Positions 6,340-14,093 of a stretch of 14,650 nucleotides of DNA are shown here, in pieces. The notes beneath the pieces are model-generated. The model saw only the letters and a list, made by a program, of their open reading frames with translations, made no database searches and was not told where the DNA came from. The position numbers and the translations under genes were made by a program. Numbering within the stretch: the first letter of the stretch is position 1; each line of letters opens with the position of its first letter. The stretch is from JBGZFC01 sp964631255 (GTDB lineage Bacteria; Bacteroidota; Bacteroidia; Bacteroidales; Dysgonomonadaceae): NCBI GenBank assembly GCA_964631255.1, contig CAZVWS010000051.1, forward strand, positions 1 to 14,650, read 5' to 3'.

Positions 6340-8034
6340 TTAGCCGTTTTGTTTCTTCCACGAATCTTTCAACGCAACCGTGCGGTTGAAAATCAGATTG
6401 CCGGGCGTGGAGTCTTTATCTACATTGAAATATCCGATGCGTTGAAATTGGAAACTATCCATCGGTTTGGCATCGGCCAAATATTCTTCTACTTTGCAAT
6501 TTTTCTTCACGATGAGCGAATCGGGATTCAGCAGTTCGCGGAAATCGCGTTCTTTTTCGCCGGCGGGATCTTCCACCATAAACAAGCGGTCGTACAAGCG
6601 CACTTCGGCGTCCACTGCATGCGACGCCGATACCCAATGAATGGTGCCTTTTACCTTGCGGTTGGCTTCAGGCATTCCGCTACGGGTCTGCGGGTCGTAC
6701 TCTGCGTACACTTCGGTAACGTTTCCGTTTTCATCTTTTTTGCAGCCGGTGCATTTCACGATGTACGCGTTTTTCAGGCGCACTTCGTTTCCGGGTGTCA
6801 AGCGGAAATATTTGCGGGGAGCATCTTCCATAAAATCGTCGCGTTCAATCCAAAGTTCGCGCGAAAATTTTACCTGGCGTGTTCCCATCGATTCGTCTTC
6901 GGGATTGTTAATTGCTTCCACCTCTTCCGTTTGTTCTTCGGGATAATTGGTGAGGATGAGTTTCACCGGATCGATAACACCCGACACACGCGCGGCTTTT
7001 TTGTTCAAATCTTCGCGCACGGCAAATTCGAGCAACGACACATCAATCATACCATCGTATTTGGTGTAGCCGATGCTGTCCACGAAGTTGCGGATAGATT
7101 GCGGCGTGTATCCGCGACGGCGCAAACCGCAAATGGTTGGCATACGGGGATCGTCCCATCCCGACACCAAATTTTCCTGCACGAGTTGAAGCAATTTGCG
7201 TTTGCTCATCATCGTGTAGGTCATATTCAGGCGGTTGAATTCGTATTGATGCGGACGGTAGTCTCTCGTAGCAAGCTGGTCGATAAACCAATCGTAGAGC
7301 GGGCGATGCACCACAAATTCCAACGTGCAAATAGAGTGCGTTACGCCTTCGAAATAATCGGATTGTCCGTGTGCGAAATCGTACATCGGGTAGGCTTTCC
7401 AATCGGTGCCCGTGCGGTGATGCGGAATATTAATAACACGATACAAAATCGGGTCGCGGAAGTGCATATTGCTCGATGCCATATCTATTTTGGCACGCAA
7501 CACCATTTTGCCTTCGGCAATTTCGCCGCTGTTCATTTTGTGAAACAGGTCGAGCGACTCTTCGATGGGGCGGTCGCGATAGGGACTGTGCGTTCCCGCA
7601 ACGGTTGGCGTGCCTTTTTGTATGGCAATTTCTTCTGCCGATTGTTCGTCGATATATGCCTTGCCTTCTTTTATGAGTTGCACGGCAAAATCCCACAATT
7701 GTTGGAAATAATCGGATGCGTAATACACGTTTTCCCAATGAAAACCAAGCCATTCGATATCTTCCATAATGGCATCGACGTATTCCACGTCTTCTTTCAC
7801 GGGGTTGGTATCGTCGAACCGAAGGTTACAAATTCCGTTGTATTTTTCGGCAATGCCAAAGTCGATACAGATAGCTTTGGCGTGCCCGATGTGGAGATAA
7901 CCGTTGGGTTCGGGAGGGAATCGGGTTTGAATGCGTCCGTCGTTTTTGCCTTCTTTTAAATCGTTTTCTACGATTTGCTCGATAAAGTTGAGCGATTTTT
8001 TGGGCTCGTCAACTTGGGGATTTTCTGTTTGCAT
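6340..8034 (-). CDS. glnS: Glutaminyl-tRNA synthetase
   Basis: GlnRS charges tRNA-Gln with glutamine using ATP in the cytoplasm. The 564-residue protein has the class I signature PPEPNGYLHIGHAK at residues 40-53 (HIGH at 48-51), the DDTNP motif at 74-78, the conserved THSICTLEF/RPLYDW region at about 232-249 and the KMSKS-type motif MSKRK at 276-280. The C-terminal anticodon-binding barrel domains span about 330-560. The length is close to E. coli GlnS (about 554), and presence of the specific GlnRS features rather than GluRS suggests direct charging. The ATG at 8034 begins a short N-terminal extension before the core. The four-helix-bundle gene lies just upstream (stop at 8069), with a possible promoter for glnS in between. 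The reverse strand carries a long open frame here that I regard as a shadow. Confidence 0.98.
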   Translation of the reverse strand: MQTENPQVDEPKKSLNFIEQIVENDLKEGKNDGRIQTRFPPEPNGYLHIGHAKAICIDFGIAEKYNGICNLRFDDTNPVKEDVEYVDAIMEDIEWLGFHWENVYYASDYFQQLWDFAVQLIKEGKAYIDEQSAEEIAIQKGTPTVAGTHSPYRDRPIEESLDLFHKMNSGEIAEGKMVLRAKIDMASSNMHFRDPILYRVINIPHHRTGTDWKAYPMYDFAHGQSDYFEGVTHSICTLEFVVHRPLYDWFIDQLATRDYRPHQYEFNRLNMTYTMMSKRKLLQLVQENLVSGWDDPRMPTICGLRRRGYTPQSIRNFVDSIGYTKYDGMIDVSLLEFAVREDLNKKAARVSGVIDPVKLILTNYPEEQTEEVEAINNPEDESMGTRQVKFSRELWIERDDFMEDAPRKYFRLTPGNEVRLKNAYIVKCTGCKKDENGNVTEVYAEYDPQTRSGMPEANRKVKGTIHWVSASHAVDAEVRLYDRLFMVEDPAGEKERDFRELLNPDSLIVKKNCKVEEYLADAKPMDSFQFQRIGYFNVDKDSTPGNLIFNRTVALKDSWKKQNG

Positions 8035-8056
8035 ATATTTTTTGTAATTAACAATT

Positions 8057-8064
8057 CAAAATTA
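8057..8064 (-). promoter_or_regulatory. Possible -7 promoter element for glnS
   Basis: Read on the minus strand this is TAATTTTG, matching TAnnTTTG, 22 bases before the glnS ATG. It overlaps the AT-rich repeat that also ends the four-helix-bundle gene. No -33 TTG is apparent at the right distance, and such matches arise easily in AT-rich DNA. Confidence 0.35.
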
Positions 8065-8072
8065 AGAATTAA
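8060..8072. repeat. Left copy of 13-bp inverted repeat around the four-helix gene
   Basis: AATTAAGAATTAA here is the exact reverse complement of TTAATTCTTAATT at 8451-8463. The word AGAATT is repeated again directly after it. This copy supplies the TAA stop codon (8069-8071) of the four-helix-bundle gene. The sequence is low in complexity, so chance similarity cannot be excluded. Confidence 0.7.
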
Positions 8073-8428
8073 GAATTGCTTTTTGTTGTTTTTAAAATTG
8101 AAGTAAGTAATGCTATTATTTCATTACAATCCGTTAGAAATGATTTTGACATTTTCTCATCGATGTAACCACCATCGGTAAGCAGTCGCAGCCAATAATG
8201 AACCTCTCTTGTTTCCTTATATGCTATTTGCAGTTTGGCAACAAAATCTTTTCTTGAATGCCCGCCTAAAGCCTCTTCAATATTCGCTCCAATTGAAGTT
8301 CCGCTTCGAAGTAATTGTTTGGATAGTGTATATTCTTGATGTGTTTCAACTAAGAATTTATACAGTTTTATTATTCGCAAAGCGAAATTATAAGACTTCT
8401 CCCTAACAATATTTTCTTTCTGACTCAA
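8069..8428 (-). CDS. Four-helix-bundle protein (S23 / 23S rRNA intervening-sequence family)
   Basis: This 119-residue protein belongs to the small four-helix-bundle family first found encoded in 23S rRNA intervening sequences (S23/IVS, TIGR02436-like). It shows the family hallmark RSGTSIGANIEEALGG at residues 41-56, followed by DFVAKLQIAYKETREVHYWLRLL at 61-83, with four helices at about 12-29, 33-55, 59-83 and 92-113. Family members form pentameric bundles, and the related Avd protein acts in diversity-generating retroelements. No reverse transcriptase or variable repeat is seen here, and the role of lone copies is unknown. The only plausible start is TTG at 8428, because the frame has no ATG before the conserved region. 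The gene sits between tsaD and glnS, flanked by inverted AT-rich repeats, which suggests it may be a late insertion. Confidence 0.9.
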   Translation of the reverse strand: MSQKENIVREKSYNFALRIIKLYKFLVETHQEYTLSKQLLRSGTSIGANIEEALGGHSRKDFVAKLQIAYKETREVHYWLRLLTDGGYIDEKMSKSFLTDCNEIIALLTSILKTTKSNS

Positions 8429-8450
8429 GACGTTATTTAATATTTAATTT

Positions 8451-8463
8451 TTAATTCTTAATT
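8451..8463. repeat. Right copy of 13-bp inverted repeat around the four-helix gene
   Basis: TTAATTCTTAATT is the exact reverse complement of 8060-8072. It is embedded in a longer AT-only stretch (8434-8467) of related words such as TATTTAAT. It overlaps the TAA stop codon of tsaD (8462-8464). Confidence 0.7.
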
Positions 8464-9478
8464 AAATTTCAACTCTTGCATACGGTGCCACCTCGTATCC
8501 ACAAAACTCACCTTTCAGGTATTTATAATACCCGCTGATGGCGACCATTGCCGCGTTATCTGTGGTGTAAGCGAATTTCGGAATATGAATTTTCCATCCG
8601 TAACGGCGACTGTAATCTTCGAAAGCGGCACGCAATCCCGAATTGGCCGAAACGCCACCGGCAACGGCAACTTCTTTTATTTTCAACTCTTTGGCAGCAC
8701 GATACAGTTTGTTCATCAAAATATCGACGATGGTTTTCTGCAACGAAGCGCAAAGGTCTTCCTTGTTTTTCTCGATAAAATCGGCATCCGTTTTCAGCTC
8801 ATCCCGAAGAAAATAGAGAAACGACGTTTTAAGTCCGCTAAAACTATAATCGAATCCCGCGATGTTGGGCTTGCTGAATTTAAAACGCTCCGCGTTTCCT
8901 TGCTTCGCAAGCTTGTCGACAACCGGACCGCCCGGATATCCCAATCCCATTACTTTGGCGCATTTGTCGAACGCCTCGCCCGCAGCATCGTCTATGGTTT
9001 GCCCGATGATTTCCATCTCGTCGTGCGATTTCACCAGAATTATCTGCGAATTTCCACCCGAAACCAACAAGCATAAAAACGGAAATTTGGGCTGATTATC
9101 ATCGTTTTCATCCTCTTTGATGAAGTGCGCCAACACGTGTGCCTGCAAATGGTTTACATCAATCATCGGAATATTCAGTGCCGATGAAAAACCTTTGGCA
9201 AACGACGTTCCCACCAACAACGAACCCAGCAATCCCGGGCCACGCGTGAAAGCAATTGCCGACAAGTCCGATTTGTCTATTCCAGCTTGCTGCAACGCAT
9301 CGTGCACTACGGGGATGATGTTCTGCTGGTGCGCACGCGATGCCAGCTCGGGCACAACGCCGCCGTATCGCTCGTGAACCGCTTGCGAAGCAATCACGTT
9401 CGAGAGAATAACGCCATCGCGGATGACTGCCGCCGATGTGTCGTCGCACGAAGATTCTATGCCTAAGATTGTTATCAT
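8462..9478 (-). CDS. tsaD: tRNA N6-threonylcarbamoyladenosine transferase TsaD
   Basis: TsaD transfers the threonylcarbamoyl group onto A37 of ANN-decoding tRNAs, completing t6A synthesis with TsaB and TsaE; this is usually essential. The ASKHA fold begins with ILGIESSCDDTSAA (residues 4-17). Metal-binding histidines are H110 and H114 (NHLQAH), and the third ligand D307 lies in TTDNAAM. Also present are the LVSGGNSQ nucleotide loop (138-145), the GEAFDKCAKVMGLGYPGGP stretch (167-185) and AVAGGVSANSGLR (271-283). The frame stays open 23 codons further upstream, but the start at 9478 (MITILGIESS) is chosen: it gives the usual family length of 338, and the upstream codons cover a hairpin and repeat-like DNA. 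GGAGG lies 5 bases before this ATG. The stop codon lies inside the inverted repeat shared with the four-helix-bundle gene. tsaB and tsaE are not in the window. Confidence 0.97.
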   Translation of the reverse strand: MITILGIESSCDDTSAAVIRDGVILSNVIASQAVHERYGGVVPELASRAHQQNIIPVVHDALQQAGIDKSDLSAIAFTRGPGLLGSLLVGTSFAKGFSSALNIPMIDVNHLQAHVLAHFIKEDENDDNQPKFPFLCLLVSGGNSQIILVKSHDEMEIIGQTIDDAAGEAFDKCAKVMGLGYPGGPVVDKLAKQGNAERFKFSKPNIAGFDYSFSGLKTSFLYFLRDELKTDADFIEKNKEDLCASLQKTIVDILMNKLYRAAKELKIKEVAVAGGVSANSGLRAAFEDYSRRYGWKIHIPKFAYTTDNAAMVAISGYYKYLKGEFCGYEVAPYARVEI

Positions 9479-9481
9479 TAA

Positions 9482-9505
9482 CCCCTCCGGCTCCCCAAAG
9501 GGGAG
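9482..9505 (-). promoter_or_regulatory. Hairpin and SD-like run in the tsaD leader
   Basis: On the plus strand CTCCCC (9491-9496), AAA, GGGGAG (9500-9505) is a perfect 6-bp dyad with a 3-base loop. CCCCTCC at 9482-9488 reads GGAGGGG on the tsaD mRNA, ending 3 bases before the ATG. The same CUCCCC strand could pair with either GGGGAG or GGAGGGG, so a switch controlling access to the start is conceivable. It could equally be a dispersed intergenic repeat. Confidence 0.5.
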
Positions 9506-9559
9506 TGATAGTTGAAAGATGTACCGCTGCGATGAATTACAGCGCAACCAAATAAGTTA

Positions 9560-9567
9560 CAAAGATA
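9560..9567 (-). promoter_or_regulatory. -7 promoter element for tsaD
   Basis: The minus strand reads TATCTTTG, an exact TAnnTTTG match, 81 bases before the tsaD ATG. Transcription would start near 9554, giving a leader of about 75 bases that contains the 9491-9505 hairpin. No clear -33 element is found at the expected distance. Confidence 0.6.
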
Positions 9568-9758
9568 AGACAAAAATACTTTTTATCGAAAAAGGATACA
9601 AAGTATTAACGTTTTTGGAGTTTTATAAGGTTGGAAAAAATAAGGATTGAATAGGTTTTAATAATAAGTGCAGTACACAGAAATGAGGAATTGTCTTACT
9701 GATAGTAGCAAAGACTTTACTGTCTAAGTGAAAAAGTATTCGTATAAGGAGAAAAAAC

Positions 9759-11351
9759 TCACAACGTTACATCCACCCTCACTTTACCCAACAACACATC
9801 GGGTCGGTCGCGATAGGTAAACCGATGAACGTATTCCACACGCAACAGTCCCAGAATATTGGTAATCCCAATAGTGCCTTCCACGTAAGGTGCTGAACCA
9901 TAACGATAAGATGCAGCCGGAAAATTATAAATGGAAGACGACGATAGTAACGGATCGTTTTTATCGTTTAATCGTCCGTAAGAAGCACGTAACGAAATAA
10001 GTTCTTTGATGCCAAACCTGTCTAAAAACGGAATTTTCGATAGTAACAAATCATCGCCTACGAAAGTAGTGCGGATGGTATATTGCTCGTCAGCAACAAA
10101 CTCCAGCGCCCGATTCAGAAAAAACGCGTTGTTTTCTATATGGTGCCTGTATCGTTGGTTAGGGTACACCAACAACGGAAATGGCACCGCGTTCCACACT
10201 TTCGAAAATTCGCCTACGGCGTCTAATCTTCCGAAACGATTCAACCGAAACCGCTTCTGTGCCGAAAAATCGGTGCGATGATACGGAATTTCGCCACCCA
10301 AAAAGCCGTTAAACCCGACAGAATGCGCCAGAAAAAATACCGGACTTTCCATCTCAATCGGTTTCCGTTTGCGCTTTTGCTGCACATACGCTTCGCGTAC
10401 CGAATAACGAAGCAAAACACCCGCTTCCGAAGTATTCAACTCCTCGTAAGGAACGGGTATATCGTTGATATCCCGTTCAAAAACCAGTTCGCCTTGCGGA
10501 ACAAAACGCGATTTGCGCAACCAGAACGTGTGTGCCAACCCGTTTGTGTATTCGCGTTCGTAATTTAATTCGGCAAAATTGCGGTACGTGGCTTCGTTTA
10601 CCGACCGACGATAAGTTATCAGCAACAAATCGTTCGGCACACGCGGATGCATCTCGCCGGGCGAATACAAATCGTTTTCGTACACTAAACGCAGGTTGTT
10701 TTTCGGGAACTCGTCTTCGTGATACGCTTTCTTATCGAACGAATAAATGGCTTCGCCACGATATTTGAACTTCTTGTCTTTGAATCCGTAAGCCGCGTAA
10801 CCTTTCACGAAAAAGTGCGGACTCAACCGCGAATTGGATGCGATGCCCGCCCGCAAACGTACTCCTTCAATCGGGTTGTAAGTTGGAATGGTTTGAATAC
10901 GACCGAAATCGAATTTATTCGTTTCGGGATTTCCTAACGGAACCCAGTCGTTCAGTACAAATTGGACGGCTTTTCCCAAAAACTTGGCAAAAGGTTTCTG
11001 TTCGGCATTGGGATTGGATAACATCGCTAAGGCTTGCAATTCAGACAAATCGGGCTGCAACTCTATTTGCAGGGCATTTGTTGCCACCGTGTCCACGGAG
11101 ACACGTTTTATCAGAAAACCTTCACGGATGATAACCAAGTTGCTGTTTGACAGCGAATCGGGAACCGACAAAGAAAATCTGCCGACATTATCGGCAACCG
11201 AGCCTACTGCTCCTTTTTCCAGAAAAATAGCGGCGTATGCCACCGGTGTTTTGTGTTTGGCATCCATTACAACGCCTTTATACAAAGTGTCTTGCGCTAA
11301 AATTTCTCCGAAAAAAAGAGCAATAAAAACAATGACGAATATTTTTCTCAT
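9759..11351 (-). CDS. Outer-membrane DUF5686-like protein with carboxypeptidase-regulatory-like domain
   Basis: A 530-residue exported protein. It has a signal peptide (MRKIFVIVFIALFFGEILAQ, cleavage near residue 19-20), a CarboxypepD_reg-like beta-sandwich at about 23-98 (YKGVVMDAKHKTPVAYAAIFLEKG, then VGRFSLSVP), and a large beta-strand-rich region at about 147-530. The stretch FDFGRIQTIPTYNPIEGVRLRAG (148-169) followed by KGYAAYGFKDKKFKYRGEAIYSF (183-205) is the hallmark of DUF5686 outer-membrane proteins in Bacteroidetes. Full-length relatives, as I recall them, are about 800 residues with a long middle region containing an NNP...F.Y..YNK motif; here only about 50 residues link the two domains. 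The frame is continuous, so this looks like a compact family form rather than a broken gene. Function is unknown; an outer-membrane barrel role is inferred. It follows the DUF3078 gene after 39 bases. Confidence 0.82.
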   Translation of the reverse strand: MRKIFVIVFIALFFGEILAQDTLYKGVVMDAKHKTPVAYAAIFLEKGAVGSVADNVGRFSLSVPDSLSNSNLVIIREGFLIKRVSVDTVATNALQIELQPDLSELQALAMLSNPNAEQKPFAKFLGKAVQFVLNDWVPLGNPETNKFDFGRIQTIPTYNPIEGVRLRAGIASNSRLSPHFFVKGYAAYGFKDKKFKYRGEAIYSFDKKAYHEDEFPKNNLRLVYENDLYSPGEMHPRVPNDLLLITYRRSVNEATYRNFAELNYEREYTNGLAHTFWLRKSRFVPQGELVFERDINDIPVPYEELNTSEAGVLLRYSVREAYVQQKRKRKPIEMESPVFFLAHSVGFNGFLGGEIPYHRTDFSAQKRFRLNRFGRLDAVGEFSKVWNAVPFPLLVYPNQRYRHHIENNAFFLNRALEFVADEQYTIRTTFVGDDLLLSKIPFLDRFGIKELISLRASYGRLNDKNDPLLSSSSIYNFPAASYRYGSAPYVEGTIGITNILGLLRVEYVHRFTYRDRPDVLLGKVRVDVTL

Positions 11352-11390
11352 CGATGTAGTTTTTTAAGCCGGTTTTATAATGATTATTTT

Positions 11391-12278
11391 TTAGAATTTA
11401 TATGAAAGTCCTACGCCAACCATCTCTTTGAATTGGATGCGTGGGCCGCCAATAACTTTTCCATCCGAGTCTAATTGTTTGATATCATCATCATAGATAA
11501 GATTGGTGTGGATGGTTGCCATGATGTACTCGTTTACTTTCATGCCGATAACATTTTCCCAGTTCACGTCGATATTTCCGAAACTTTTGTTGTAAGCGGT
11601 AAACAAGTCGAGTTTGGACATGAGCGTGATATTTTTCATGATTTCTTTGTTGAAGGCCGCTTTCACGTAAGCACCCGCTTCAAAACGGAATTTCTTGCCC
11701 GGCTCCACGCCAAATGCGCCCGCGTTGGAAAGGAAATCATCGTTTACAAATGTCATTTTGCCGGTGATTGGCGACAAGAAAAGTGAGAAATAATCGGTCG
11801 GTTTGTAATCGAAACCGACTGCCAAATTCAAATATCCCGGAGCCAAAAAGCGCGAAATATACTGTTCGTCCGTCGGATCTTTGTATCCTTTCAGAAATTG
11901 GGTTTTGAAATCACCCAACACGCCGAAGTTCCATTTCGGAGCTATTTGGTAACCGTATTTAGATGCCAAATCGAGTTTATCTACACTTTTTACCCATTTT
12001 TGACGTTGGGTATAAGTTGCGCCCAACTCGGTGGATAAGTTGTTCTCCCAATTGTGTTTGCCCTCTTTGTAAAGCGCGGCGATATTGAAAAATACGTTTG
12101 TAGCTACCGTATTTTCACCGCCGGCAGACCAATTTATCAACGAGGTTTGCGACAAGTTTAATCCGGTAATTCCCGTTACTGTCCAGTTTTTTTGTTCTAC
12201 AATGGTTGTGTCGGCTTCTTGTGCCGAAGCGATAAACGCGCATGCCATGAATGACATGATAAATAAAAATTTATTCAT
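11391..12278 (-). CDS. DUF3078 outer-membrane protein
   Basis: This 295-residue protein has a signal peptide (MNKFLFIMSFMACAFIASAQ, cleavage after about residue 19) and the DUF3078 signature NLSQTSLINWSAGGEN at residues 41-56. The rest is made of alternating beta strands (for example LSTELGATYTQRQKW, WNFGVLGDFKTQFLKGY, YLNLAVGFDYKP) and the chain ends in VGVGLSYKF, a good beta-signal with a C-terminal aromatic residue. It is thus predicted to be an outer-membrane beta barrel. The family is characteristic of Bacteroidetes and its function is not established. It lies between ettA (51 bases upstream) and the DUF5686-like gene (39 bases downstream) on one strand, and I see no TAnnTTTG element or terminator in the two gaps, so the three may be co-transcribed. 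Confidence 0.88.
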   Translation of the reverse strand: MNKFLFIMSFMACAFIASAQEADTTIVEQKNWTVTGITGLNLSQTSLINWSAGGENTVATNVFFNIAALYKEGKHNWENNLSTELGATYTQRQKWVKSVDKLDLASKYGYQIAPKWNFGVLGDFKTQFLKGYKDPTDEQYISRFLAPGYLNLAVGFDYKPTDYFSLFLSPITGKMTFVNDDFLSNAGAFGVEPGKKFRFEAGAYVKAAFNKEIMKNITLMSKLDLFTAYNKSFGNIDVNWENVIGMKVNEYIMATIHTNLIYDDDIKQLDSDGKVIGGPRIQFKEMVGVGLSYKF

Positions 12279-12329
12279 TTTAGCTAAATTTTTGGTTGTT
12301 ATTTTTAAAAGCTTTAAACATTGAACTAA

Positions 12330-14009
12330 TTACAGTTTTCTGTAACGCACACGTTTCGGTTCTACATTGCCTAATCGCATTTTTTTGTTCTCCTCGTAAT
12401 CGCTGTACGAACCTTCGAAATAAAACACTTCCGAATTGCCTTCAAATGCGAGAATGTGTGTGCAGATGCGGTCTAAGAACCAGCGGTCGTGGCTGATGAC
12501 TACGGCGCAGCCGGCGAAGTTTTCGAGACCTTCTTCGAGCGCACGCAGCGTGTTCACGTCGATATCGTTGGTAGGTTCGTCCAGCAGCAGCACGTTGGCT
12601 TCGGCTTTGAGCGTGAGCGCCAGATGCAAACGATTTCGCTCTCCGCCCGACAGCACGCCGCACAATTTCTCCTGATCGGCACCCGAAAAGTTAAACCGCG
12701 ATAAATACGCCCGTGCATTGATATCTTTTCCGCCTACGCGTACAAATTCCGAACCGCCCGATACCACCTGATACACCGTTTTTTCGGGGTCGATGGCTTC
12801 GTGGGTTTGGTCTACATACGCCGTAACTACCGTTTCGCCTACTTCAAAAGTGCCGGCATCGGCTTTTTCCATGCCTTGTATCAAGCGGAAAAGCGTGGTT
12901 TTTCCCGCGCCATTGGGACCTATTACACCCACGATGCCGTTTGGCGGAAGCATAAAATTCAAATCGTCGAACAAAAGTTTGTCGCCAAACGCTTTTTTCA
13001 CTCCGATGGCTTCAATCACTTTGTTACCCAAACGAGGCCCGTTGGGGATAAAAATTTCCAGTTTCTCTTCGCGGTCTTTTGTGTCCTGATTCAACAGTTG
13101 CTCGTACGAGTTCAAACGCGCTTTTCCCTTGGCATGACGTGCTTTGGGAGCCATATTTATCCATTCCAGCTCGCGCTCCAGCGTTTTGCGGCGCTTGCTT
13201 GCCTGTTTCTCCTCCTGCTCCATGCGTTTGGTTTTCTGCTCCAGCCACGAAGTGTAATTTCCTTTCCACGGAATGCCTTCGCCGCGGTCCAGTTCCAGAA
13301 TCCAGCCCGCCACGTGGTCGAGGAAGTAACGGTCGTGCGTGATGCAGATAACCGTTCCGGCATATTGTTGCAGATGCTGCTCCAGCCAGTCGATGGACTC
13401 CGCGTCCAAATGGTTGGTAGGCTCATCCAGCAACAGCACATCGGGTTCTTGCAACAGCAGACGGCACAACGCCACACGGCGACGCTCGCCTCCCGAAAGT
13501 TCGCGCACGGGTTGCTCTTCGGGCGGACAGCGCAATGCATCCATGGCGCGCTCCAAGCGGTTGTCTATATTCCACGCGTCAGCGGCATCCAGTTTATCTT
13601 GTAGCTCTGCCTGACGGGTAAACAACCCGTTCATTTTATCCTCATTTTCGTAATATTCGGGCAACCCGAATTTCAGGTTGATGTCTTCGTACTCCGCCAG
13701 CAAATCCATCACGGGTTGCACGCCCTCGCGCACAATTTCGATAACGGTTTTGTCGGGATCCAGTTTCGGGTCTTGTTCCAGATAACCCACCGAAAAACTT
13801 TTGTCGGACACCACTTCGCCCTGATACTCTTTTTCTATGCCGGCAATAATTTTAAGCAACGTAGATTTTCCCGAGCCGTTGAGCCCGATAATCCCGATTT
13901 TGGCACCGTAGAAAAACGAGAGGTAAATATCTTTCAGCACTTGTTTATGCGGTGGAAAAGTTTTGCTGACACCCACCATGGAGAAAATAATTTTTTTGTC
14001 GTCGGACAT
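12330..14009 (-). CDS. ettA: Energy-dependent translational throttle protein EttA (ABC-F ATPase)
   Basis: EttA is a soluble ABC-F protein that binds the ribosomal E site and gates the first steps of elongation according to ATP/ADP levels. The 559-residue protein has two ATPase domains: Walker A GLNGSGKST at 42-50, signature LSGGE at 171-175 and Walker B VLLLDEPTNHLD at 191-202 (catalytic E196); then Walker A GPNGAGKTT at 364-372, LSGGE at 453-457 and VLLLDEPTNDID at 473-484 (E478). The arm insertion is present at about 95-140. The inter-domain linker that contacts P-site tRNA (about 245-320) contains the EttA-type sequence NMAPKARHAKGKARL. Length is nearly that of E. coli EttA (555), and the arm plus linker favour EttA over Uup or resistance ABC-F proteins. 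It has its own likely promoter at 14094-14101 and a leader with dyads and repeats. Confidence 0.96.
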   Translation of the reverse strand: MSDDKKIIFSMVGVSKTFPPHKQVLKDIYLSFFYGAKIGIIGLNGSGKSTLLKIIAGIEKEYQGEVVSDKSFSVGYLEQDPKLDPDKTVIEIVREGVQPVMDLLAEYEDINLKFGLPEYYENEDKMNGLFTRQAELQDKLDAADAWNIDNRLERAMDALRCPPEEQPVRELSGGERRRVALCRLLLQEPDVLLLDEPTNHLDAESIDWLEQHLQQYAGTVICITHDRYFLDHVAGWILELDRGEGIPWKGNYTSWLEQKTKRMEQEEKQASKRRKTLERELEWINMAPKARHAKGKARLNSYEQLLNQDTKDREEKLEIFIPNGPRLGNKVIEAIGVKKAFGDKLLFDDLNFMLPPNGIVGVIGPNGAGKTTLFRLIQGMEKADAGTFEVGETVVTAYVDQTHEAIDPEKTVYQVVSGGSEFVRVGGKDINARAYLSRFNFSGADQEKLCGVLSGGERNRLHLALTLKAEANVLLLDEPTNDIDVNTLRALEEGLENFAGCAVVISHDRWFLDRICTHILAFEGNSEVFYFEGSYSDYEENKKMRLGNVEPKRVRYRKL

Positions 14010-14018
14010 ATTTTTTAC

Positions 14019-14047
14019 TTTTGAGTTCTAAATTTTGAGTTACGGGT
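14019..14047 (-). repeat. Degenerate 14-base-period repeat in the ettA leader
   Basis: TTTTGAGTT occurs at 14019-14027 and 14033-14041 (period 14), and the second copy continues into GAGTTACGGGT (14037-14047), the same 11-mer found twice with a 14-base period before the TPR gene. The word TACGGG is repeated once more just after it. Confidence 0.7.
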
Positions 14048-14067
14048 TACGGGGTGCGAGATCAAAT

Positions 14068-14090
14068 GACGTGGCACGTCCCGTTTCGGG
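14068..14090. promoter_or_regulatory. Two adjacent dyads near the ettA transcription start
   Basis: GACGTG-G-CACGTC (14068-14080) is a perfect 13-base palindrome, directly joined to CCCG-TTT-CGGG (14080-14090). The octamer CGGGGTGC occurs on both sides (14050-14057 and 14087-14094). With the -7 element at 14094-14101, the start of transcription would fall at about 14087, so this region may be an operator or an early leader structure. Confidence 0.5.
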
Positions 14091-14093
14091 GTG

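Noticed and set aside
6349..7959. Open frame of 536 codons on the plus strand, almost exactly opposite glnS
   Set aside because: glnS is certain from its motifs. The opposite frame translates to a sequence with no recognisable domain and biased His/Phe/Val content, as expected when the sense strand seldom uses codons whose complements are stops. No promoter or leader supports it.
8069..8428. Diversity-generating retroelement (the four-helix protein resembles Avd)
   Set aside because: No reverse transcriptase, template repeat or variable repeat is present nearby; the gene stands alone between tsaD and glnS.
9479..9547. N-terminal extension of tsaD by 23 residues
   Set aside because: The extension lies over a hairpin and repeat-like leader, and the TsaD family begins at the MITILGIESS methionine, which gives the normal length.
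9693..9715. Possible hairpin after the DUF5686-like gene (GTCTTACT...AGTAGCAAAGAC)
   Set aside because: Two 4-bp stems broken by a 4-base bulge and no T run in the minus direction; weak as a terminator.
12801..13604. Open frame of 267 codons on the plus strand opposite ettA, and several shorter ones
   Set aside because: It lies wholly inside the ettA coding region and mirrors conserved ATPase motifs; nothing suggests a real protein.
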